Source: Siphonodentalium dalli (lineage: Eukaryota; Mollusca; Scaphopoda; Gadilida; Siphonodentaliidae). Taken from it: DNA of 64,000 bases. How positions within the stretch are numbered: the stretch's first letter is position 1; every line of letters begins with the position of its first letter. Positions 56,136 through 64,000 of the stretch are shown here, one piece after another. Both the position numbers and the translations under genes were made by a program. The notes under the pieces were generated by a model. The model was not told the DNA's origin. It did no database searches and was given only the letters and a program-made list of their open reading frames with translations. The stretch spans positions 183,757,122 through 183,821,121 of the forward strand of contig CP136069.1 of the NCBI GenBank assembly GCA_032622095.1. The letters run 5' to 3'.

Positions 56136-56800
56136 GTAGCACCACATACATAGCTCAGTAGCATCACATACATAGCTCAGTAGCATCACATACATAGCTC
56201 AGTAGCATCATATACATAGATCAGTAGCATCACATACATAGCTCAGTAGCATCACATACATAGCTCAGTGGCATCACATACATAGCTCGTAGCATCACAT
56301 ACATAGCTCAGTAGCATCACATACATAGCTCAGTAGCATCACATACATAGCTCAGTGGCATCACATACATAGCTCAGTAGCATCACATACATAGCTCAGT
56401 AGCATCACATACATAGCTCAGTAGCATCACATACACAGCTCAGTAGCATCACATACATAGCTCAGTGGCATCACATACATAGCTCAGTAGCATCACATAC
56501 ATAGCTCAGTAGCATCACATACATAGCTCAGTAGCATCACATACATAGCTCAGTGGCATCACATACATAACTCAGTAGCATCACATACATAGCTCAGTAG
56601 CATCACATACATAGCTCAGTAGCACCACATACATAGCTCAGTAGCATCACATACACAGCTCAGTAGCATCACATACATAGCTCAGTAGCATCACATACAT
56701 AGCTCAGTTGCATCACATACATAGCTCAGTAGCATCACATACATAGCTCAGTAGCATCACATACATAGCTCAGTAGCACCACATACATAGCTCAGTAGCA
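56136..56800. repeat. 22-bp minisatellite, about 30 copies
   Basis: Unit AGCATCACATACATAGCTCA plus GT; variants CACCACATAC, CAGTGGCATC and TACACAGCTC recur at regular distances, so blocks of several units were copied. It is embedded in old 620-bp repeat sequence. Confidence 0.9.
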
Positions 56801-56869
56801 GCACCAACATACTGCATGTACCGTACATCGTCGTATTGTGTCACCATAGTTGGCCACGGCTGCATTTGA

Positions 56870-59010
56870 CATGGTACCTATATTCAGCCCATCATACACC
56901 AAACATGTCGATCGAATATCTGAAAATGTTAGCAAACTTGCTCGAGGCAAAGACACCGTGAGCCCAACAGAACCTGACAGAACCAGAAAGATCTTCCCCA
57001 AATGACACACAAGGCAATATACACTAATGCCCTAAATAATCGACTCCTTAACTACAGCAGAAATATCGGTAATTTTTCAGGATTTAGTCGGAAATATGGC
57101 TTGTTGCCATTCATCGGAAAGCTCTCGGTCAAAAATTACCAGACATATTTCTGCTGTGGTTGAGGAATCGATTATTTAGGGCATTACTGTATTTCATAGA
57201 TCTAATCGGATGATTGACTTCTGCGATACCTCCAGGGTTATATGTTTACACCCAAGCGTATTATCCATAGACGAACGAAGGTTTCGCATGCGATTATTGA
57301 ACCTTAGTCATGCGCATTATATTAGCTCTGTGTTTTTCGAAGACAGCGCAATAAAGTAGTAGAGACTGTCACGCCATAGGGTAGAAGAGACCAAGGATAT
57401 AGAATGAACATAATTGACGACGTGTGAAGGAACTTTATGTGAATTAAATCAAACAACCTGCAACGGAAACCAAAACGCTATAATGAAACATAAAATAAAA
57501 TCGGTCACACATATCAGACACTCTCGAAGCACGCTCACAGTACACTGGCGCCACTGTCCTTTTTTGGTGAACGTCATCGCTTTGTATCATATAACCAACA
57601 TAGCTAAACCAGTAAGACACCAACATCAGTAGCGCTTTATAGTTGGCCGCTGTTGTAATTCCCATAGCGCACACTCAGCGCATGCTACATCAAATAGTCT
57701 GATTAAATATATGACGATGTTATCAAACTTGCTGGAGGTAAACAAACCGTGAGCCCAACATAACCTTACAGAACCGGAAAGATAAGTCTCCAAAGACGCT
57801 CAAGGCAATATATTTCATAGATCTAATCGGATGATTGACTTCTACGATACCTCCAGGGTTATATGTTTACACACAAGCGTATTATCCATAGATGAACGAA
57901 GGTTTCGCATGCGATTATTGAACCTTAGCCATGCATATTATATTAGCTCTGTGATTTACGAAGACAGCGCCATAATGTAGAAGAGACTGTCACGCCATAT
58001 GGTAGACGAGCCCAAGGATATAGAATGAACATAATTGACGACGTGTGAAGGAACTTTATGTGAATTCAATCAAACAACCTGCATGCAACGGAAACCAAAA
58101 CGCTACAAGGAAACATATAATAAAATCGGTCACACATATCAGACACCCTCGAAGCACGCTCACAGTACACTGGTGCCACTATCCTTTTTTGGTGAACGTC
58201 ATCGCTTTGTATCATATAACCAACATAGCTAAACCAGTAAGACACCAACATCAGTAGCGCTTTATAGTTGGCCGCTGTTGTAATTCCCATAGCCGCACAC
58301 TCAGCGCATGCTACATCAAATAGTCTGATTGAATATATGACGATGTTAGCAAACTTGCTGGAGGTAAACAAACCGTGAGCCCAACATAACCTTACAGAAC
58401 CGGAAAGATAAGTCTCCAAAGACGCTCAAGGCAATATATTTCATAGATCTAATCGGATGATTGACTTCTACGATACCTCCAGGGTTATATGTTTACACAC
58501 AAGCGTATTATCCATAGATGAACGAAGGTTTCGCATGCGATTATTGAACCTTAGCCATGCATATTATATTAGCTCTGTGATTTTCGAAGACAGCGCCATA
58601 ATGTAGAAGAGACTGTCACGCCATAGGGTAGAAGAGACAGTCAAGCCATGAGGTAGAAGAGACCAAGGATAAAGAATGAACATAATTGACGACGTGTAAA
58701 TGAACTTTATGTGAATTAAATCAAACAACCTGCGACTGCAACGGAAACCAAAACGCTATAATGAAACATATAATAAAATCGGTCACACATATCAGACACT
58801 CTCGAAGCACGCTCGCCGTACACTGGCGCCACTGTCCTTTTTTTGTGAACGTCATCGCTGTGTACCATATAACCAACATTGCTAAACCAGTAAGACATCA
58901 ACATCAGTAGCGCTTTATAGTTGGCCGCTGTTGTAATTCCCATAGCGCATACTCAGCGCATGCTACATCAAATAGTCTGATTGAATATATGACGATATTA
59001 GCAAAGCAGC
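56870..59010. repeat. About 620-bp tandem array, three units
   Basis: Units marked by TTTCATAGATCTAATCGGAT begin at 57191, 57812 and 58438 (periods 621 and 626). They share ATGTTTACACMCAAGCGTAT, GTTTCGCATGCGATTATTGA and GCTTTATAGTTGGCCGCTGT. Unit one is preceded by the tail of an earlier unit and carries a family D insertion. Minus-strand frames of 75-117 residues recur in each unit, but as a consequence of sequence identity; no motif is recognised. Confidence 0.8.
57022..57189. mobile_element. Family D MITE inserted in the 620-bp array
   Basis: CACTAATGCCCTAAATAATC to GATTATTTAGGGCATTACTG, flanked by TA (57020-57021 and 57190-57191). The homologous positions in units two and three read GGCAATATATTTCATAG without the insert, giving an empty site and a TA duplication. 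Its inner right arm is deleted, so it is no longer a full palindrome. Confidence 0.8.
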
Positions 59011-59135
59011 ACCGGAAAGATCCGTATCCAAAGACAGTAAAATGCCACATACCTAACCAGTAGATTAGGGAGAACATATTCTATTTCTTATTCATACACA
59101 CTATTAGAGACACATTGCAAGTGTATGGAAAATAT

Positions 59136-59705
59136 AACATTGAGTAAATGGATATGACAATAAGCGGATGCTTATTGTGACAATTTCCGATATACAAATG
59201 GTGCATGGTATGGAATTATTTATGATGAGAATGTACTCATGAGACTCAATTCATTACTGTTGCTGCTTAACCATGTGTATATGAATGATATGATCTGTGT
59301 CTGCTCCCTAGGTCCCCGGGCCATCTTGACGTTAGTGATGCTTCGGGCTTCTGTTACACTTTATGTATAATGAATGATACAGTGTAATACCACGAAAGTG
59401 CATTTGGGCATTAAAATAGAACATTGAGTAAATGGATATGACAGTAAGCGACTGCTTTTTGTGACCATTTCCAAATATATTAGTGGTTTTATGGAATTAT
59501 ATATGATGAGAATGGTTGTAACCGTTGTATTAAATTATTAATGATGAGAATGTACTCATGAGACTCATTTCATTGTTGTTGCTTCTTCACCATGTGTATA
59601 TGGATGATCGAATCTGTGCCTGATCCCTAGCTCCCCGGGCCATCTTGAGGTTAGTGATGCTTCGGGCTTCTGTTACACTTTGTGCATGCTGATACAGTGG
59701 TATAC
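59136..59705. repeat. 284-bp direct duplication
   Basis: AACATTGAGTAAATGGATAT starts both copies (59136 and 59420); each ends with GTTAGTGATGCTTCGGGCTT and CTGTTACACTT. Divergence is moderate. Confidence 0.75.
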
Positions 59706-59755
59706 TACGACAGTATATTAGGGCCATCCGAAACACACCGCACCCCCAACTATAC

Positions 59756-59842
59756 AAATAAACAACTCGTTATAACGACTTCCAATAACTCGTTATAACG
59801 ACTTCCAAGTCGTTATAACGACTTTCGAGTTGTGTTTATTTC
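59756..59842. repeat. Palindromic repeat of GTTATAACGA units
   Basis: ACAACTCGTTATAACGACTT occurs twice and then inverted (AAGTCGTTATAACGACTTTC), with outer arms AAATAAACAACTC and GAGTTGTGTTTATTT. It folds into one long stem. Confidence 0.75.
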
Positions 59843-60561
59843 TACAACTCGTTATATACTATAATGCGCTTTCGTACAATAACCGTGCTCGTAACACCAT
59901 GTAGTGTAGGTTACGTTGCGTCAATTCGTAGCATGTTTTTGCGAAATCTATTTGTAAGTTGACATCGGATAAAACTGGACTGTTCTTCAATACCTCTGCA
60001 TGGGGTTATGTTTACTCCCGAGCAAATTATCCGTGGTATCCGTAGAAACAATGGTTTTGACCTCACAATTATCTCACATTGGGCAGTGTGATTATTTTAG
60101 TATAGCTCTGTATGAGTGATATAGCCGACCGACGTCCAAGCAGTGTATAACACATTGCAGAGGGTCATACAATAAATGACTGGAAGGTCATCCGAAGGAT
60201 TCACACACACTTTGTATAATTACTCTGTCGGTCAAATCAATTACACCAATCGATCTTCAAGCTATTCATTATAATCATATACCAGTACATTGTAATGTAA
60301 CAGTAATATCATAAACGACATTTCAAAACTACAGTAACAGTTGTAAGCAACATATTGTTCAAATTCATAAACAGTCTCCCAATAACAACATGTAGCGAGC
60401 GCGTGCACTTTGTCGACTTGAAGAGACGTAGGTGGTTCATTTATTTATTTGCATGGAGGCTGTAGTTATTGCTTGGTAAATCTTGGAAACCTTCGGGTAA
60501 ACCGGGTGGTGATTTGTACTGGTACTTATGGGTTCTTAGTTGGTATATGACACTCTTTATG
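59843..60561. repeat. Diverged 620-bp repeat, then unique sequence
   Basis: TACCTCTGCATGGGGTTATG followed by TTTACTCCCGAGCAAATTAT matches the repeat unit to about 60120. The rest shows nothing recognisable. Confidence 0.4.
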
Positions 60562-60660
60562 GGCTCCTGGAGGCTTAGTTGGTAAAGTGCATGGCGCATT
60601 ATGGCAACAAAAGCCGTCCAGCATTAGTAGAGCCGGTTCTAATCGAGATACGCGCGGATT
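60562..60660 (+). ncRNA. Possible tRNA-derived sequence (SINE or decayed tRNA)
   Basis: GGCTTAGTTGGTAAAGTGCA (60572) resembles an RNA polymerase III A box and D arm, and GGTTCTAATCG (60635) resembles a B box. The distance of about 64 bp is about 20 bp longer than in an ordinary tRNA, and no clean acceptor stem is seen. No second copy occurs in the window. Confidence 0.25.
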
Positions 60661-61320
60661 TGTGACAAACACGCCGCGGGAGGATAACTTAATTCGTGTG
60701 GCTTGAATCTAGTAGATTTGTTTGTATCAATATATGTAAAATTCGTAAATAGCACGCAATTGTTCCAATTTGTGGTCCAAAAAGATCATTCACCAACTAT
60801 ACTTGTGGTTTGAACTGGTTTGAATGGCTAAACGTTCACAATTAAATAGTATATGTTCAAGGAATAAATACCTATATATACTTAATATAAATGCTGAATA
60901 TTTTAGCAGGTGTTGAGGCAATCATGATGGAACCGCAACGAATGAACAACCTGTCGCAAACTAAACAGCGATAGCGTATATTTCAGCTGCCCCCATGTAT
61001 ACTCACGGCTATCGGGAAAGGTCACCCACGAGTCAGGTGATAGCTTGTGGAATCGGCGATGTTGAACCAATCGGAAGTTAGGATGTCGTTGTCTGATGAC
61101 GTATATTGATGTTATATAGCATGTTTCGTGATTCTGCGATACAATGGATACGTCAAATGACGCACGCAAATAGAATTTATACGGTTTTAATAATTGATGT
61201 CTGGTTTCAAACTCGGAAGAACAAAGTGTCCATTCGCGTCTGATCGAGTGCGTCGGGACATGAGTCACGTGACCCCGTTATAATAGCGAGGATATAAAAT
61301 CTGCACCTACTTGCCCGCAC
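60661..61320. other. No gene recognised
   Basis: The 121-residue minus-strand frame 60903-61268 has no known motif or splice context and is not called. Confidence 0.35.
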
Positions 61321-61582
61321 TGTAAATAGTGCATGAATATTGTAGGAAACCTGGGCGAGAACCTGTCTATACAGTGTAAATATTGTATGCAGAGTGTATG
61401 AAACAGGCTCGGGAACCTGTCTATACATTGTAAATATTGTATGTATAGTGTAGAAAACATTAAATGGGATCTGTCCACAGAGTGTCGCATGGATTTTAAT
61501 AGTCTGGGCTGGACGGGAACCTGTTTACGGACTAAATATGGTATGCGGAGTGAATGAAACCTGGTCGGGGGGGGGGGGGGGG
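61321..61582. repeat. 54-bp degenerate minisatellite ending in poly-G
   Basis: TGTAAATATTGTATG-like units start at 61321, 61375 and 61429 and continue degenerate to 61566; AACCTGTCTATACA is shared. A run of 16 G follows at 61567-61582. The open minus-strand frames here are repeat by-products. Confidence 0.7.
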
Positions 61583-61664
61583 CAGTGCGAAACATGAATG
61601 TTGAGTCTGGACCGGTCGCGGAGTTGCCCACAGCGTTTGCATAATTAACCTAACCATGCAGGGA

Positions 61665-62170
61665 TCCGTATATATATATGTTATGAATGACATTGGCATG
61701 AGGTAATTTTTATGTTTGTGTCTGAGGAGAGACGGTCCATACAACATTATGACAGATAATCTAAGGGCGAAAAGGGTCTTCATGGCGAATATGTGTAACG
61801 AAATATTTTTCATATTTCAGTTTCGTGATTATCCCAATATTGGCTGAAATTTTGACTAATCTTCGCTGATATTTGCATGACTTTTGTCTCCAATTAAAAT
61901 TGTATTATTATCGTATTACATTCACACGCAACCCACCCCAAAGTTACTGACGTTAACACGCAGCAAATCATTTGCAAGACTACCCAAACCAAAAAGGAAT
62001 ATGGTCTTGCATCAATAAATAATCCTTTTCTAAATGTCACATGACACAGCACAGCAGATCATTTCGGACGCAGTTCACATCAGCGATTACATCCTCCGCC
62101 TCGCAAATTAGTCGCATCCTGCTGACAATTTAGAGCTTCCTGTTGGCGCCGATGTTCGATCATCATAGAC
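61665..62170. repeat. Left copy of a diverged direct duplication
   Basis: GTTATGAATGACATTGGCAT, CCCAATATTGGCTGAAATTT and GCAGATCATTTCGGACGCAG correspond in order to 63268, 63329 and 63914 on the right, where insertions interrupt the match. Confidence 0.55.
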
Positions 62171-62236
62171 GAAAATAGGACATCAGAATCAGAAGAAGAG
62201 ATAAGAAAGGGAAAACCCAATTCAACTCAACAATAC

Positions 62237-62606
62237 TTAAAGACATATTATGTACTTGTGCGGGTGCATGAAACTGATTAGTTAGTATCAGTTAAGGTGC
62301 TATGACATGTAACATTCTACTAACATCGCCGAAAATTTGAAGCAAATCGACCGTACCACTCGATAGAAAACATCGTCTGAACTACGCTCAATTGTAAACA
62401 CTTACTACTCGATTCGGGACGCATCTATTGGCGATAAACTAACGAAAACGATTTCGCCATCGACAGTCACTGCATTTAATTAATATATAAGAATGACGGT
62501 GTGTGTTGTCAATTTGGATATACTATTTGTAAAAATTACTAATTTGAAGAAGATTATTCTCCATGTATATTTGATCACCCTACCGGAGTGTTTCACATCA
62601 CTTTAA
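62237..62606. mobile_element. Family K TTAA-flanked MITE, solitary copy
   Basis: TTAAAGACATATTATGTACT to TTTCACATCACTTTAA, TTAA at both ends, about 370 bp; defines the family as a single unit. Confidence 0.78.
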
Positions 62607-62737
62607 GATGAACAAATCATGTAACATTGTCGACTGAGTCTCACTAGCATCCCCCATCGTCGAAACATGAAAGGGTACAGAACATTGTCTCAGCGGAGAC
62701 GCATCCCTCGGACATTATTTCAGACCATGTAAGGGTG

Positions 62738-63251
62738 TAGATCATGCCATGAATCTCTACTCTGGCTAACGCCCGATGAGATCATATTCCATCAGTACAA
62801 AACCTGGGAAATTTTTGAAGTTTTGACCGGGAACCATATAAAGTCGAAAAAATAACGCGAGGAATATATTTCTTAGTTATTATCTGTTCCTTAATAATGT
62901 AATTCAGTGTATATGAAGCTCGCAACTCTAAATTTCACGATTTTAGTGACTTTGTGAGCGAATTTACTTCGCGTCGCTTACAATTTGGGAATTTCTCCTG
63001 GGTAATTATTACTTCAATGTTTATTGCGATATCGGCTCACAAAAGTGTCGGAAACGCTTGCAATGTCGAGTTGGGAACTTCACCTACACCGAAGTACATT
63101 ATACAGGAACAGATAATAACCAAGAAATATATTCCCCGCATTATTTTATAAGGTTCCCTGTCAAAACTTCAAGAAGTTCACACGTATTGTGCTGGTGCAA
63201 TATTATATCTACGGGCGTTAGCCAGAGTATAGAGATTCATGGCATGATCTA
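62738..63251. mobile_element. Family L TA-flanked MITE
   Basis: TAGATCATGCCATGAATCTC and GAGATTCATGGCATGATCTA with about 40-bp inverted ends (continuing CTCTGGCTAACGCCCG). 514 bp. The two overlapping 65-residue frames are not recognisable. One terminus also occurs at 10634. Confidence 0.75.
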
Positions 63252-63264
63252 TTAAGTTTCATTA

Positions 63265-64000
63265 TAACGTATATATGTTATGAATGACATTAGTGTGAGG
63301 TAATTTTCATGCTTGTGTTGCCATGGTGATCCCAACATTTGGACTAATTAAACCTATTTCATATCAAATACTCATTGACGAGTAGTTCCATAAGGAAATG
63401 TTCAGATTATAAGTTCAACAAATCCTTCTTATTATGTGTATCTGCCTGTCGTCGGCTTTTATTACATGAACATCCCTCCAAATGAATAACAGACATTTCC
63501 AATGTATAATTTTATAACTGAATGGGATTATCCATTTAGTAAAGAAGGTCTGTCAAGCTAGGTTACTAAAAGAAAAGCTTGGCGGTTTTTGAGGGAGGTG
63601 ACTAAAAGACAAGTTTGGCGGTTTGAAATTTTTAGAATCGTTTTAAACGCTGTGAATTATGTTGGAATAGAACTAAAAAACCGCCAAGCTTGCATTTTAA
63701 ATGCTGTTTTCGGGTGAATTATGTTGGAATAGAACTCAAAAACCGTCAAGCTTGGCGCCAAGCTTGGATTTTAGCCACTATCTCAAATCGGACGGAGTGT
63801 TCTTAACATGGTTGCGCTGATATTTTACATGAATGTTCCAATCAAGAATTGCATCTTACGTCTTGCACCCACGAATAACCCTCCCCAATGTTACACGACG
63901 TTAACAACCCGCTGATCATTTCCGACGTAGTGAACAACCGCGATTATACCCCATGTCTGACAAACAAGTCACATCCCGACGGATATGTGCTGATAATTGA
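63265..64000. repeat. Right copy of the duplication with a family A insertion
   Basis: Matches 61665-62170 at its two ends. Between them a family A MITE (63348 to about 63560, starting TTAAACCTATTTCATATCAA and lacking a clean right end) and a block with three to four GCTTGGCGGTTTTT words (63565-63775) are inserted. No gene to the window edge. Confidence 0.5.

Noticed and set aside
60903-61268. 121-codon minus-strand frame
   Set aside because: No motif, no splice context, and its 5' part lies next to a degenerate minisatellite.

Overview
This window looks like AT-rich nuclear DNA of an animal, probably a marine invertebrate. Spliced exons, an LTR retrotransposon, 5'-truncated non-LTR elements, many TIR-bounded miniature elements and long minisatellites point to a eukaryote; an arrestin-domain gene and CR1/L2-like reverse transcriptase remnants point to a metazoan. 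The species cannot be fixed from the sequence, and a lophotrochozoan-like source is only a guess. There is no operon, CRISPR array, rRNA or intact tRNA.

The one host gene I can recognise is an arrestin-domain-containing (alpha-arrestin) gene on the minus strand. Its first coding exon is at 13380-13491 and its second at 4720-4842. They are joined by an 8.5-kb phase-1 intron, and the gene continues past the left edge. Three further minus-strand segments (30738-30921, 38730-38891, 19010-19160) could be exons but match nothing I know.

Layout. 1-3911: 3' part of a Ty3/gypsy-like retrotransposon whose protease is fused in frame to the integrase C-terminus. 4-13.4 kb: arrestin intron 1, filled with palindromic miniature elements, tandem repeats and poly-G tracts. 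14-17 kb: 5'-truncated LINE and a miniature element. 17.5-23.5 kb: minisatellites and a cluster of LINE 3' tails. 24-34.5 kb: miniature elements and a LINE fragment. 35-36.8 kb: 25-bp satellite with about 70 copies. 37-46.9 kb: miniature elements, a 29-bp minisatellite and a 1.3-kb TIR transposon. 47-55.6 kb: several complete non-autonomous DNA transposons. 54-60 kb: old 620-bp tandem array with a 22-bp minisatellite. 61.3-64 kb: an imperfect duplication carrying new insertions.

I label the non-autonomous families A to N. A, B, F and K are bounded by TTAA, as expected of piggyBac-type insertion. D, H, J and L are bounded by TA. The most striking pattern is a near-perfect 67-bp hairpin present in about 14 copies between 27.5 and 55.3 kb. 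It forms the subterminal part of two families (B and C) with unrelated ends. No transposase gene is visible, so every element here would have to be mobilised in trans.
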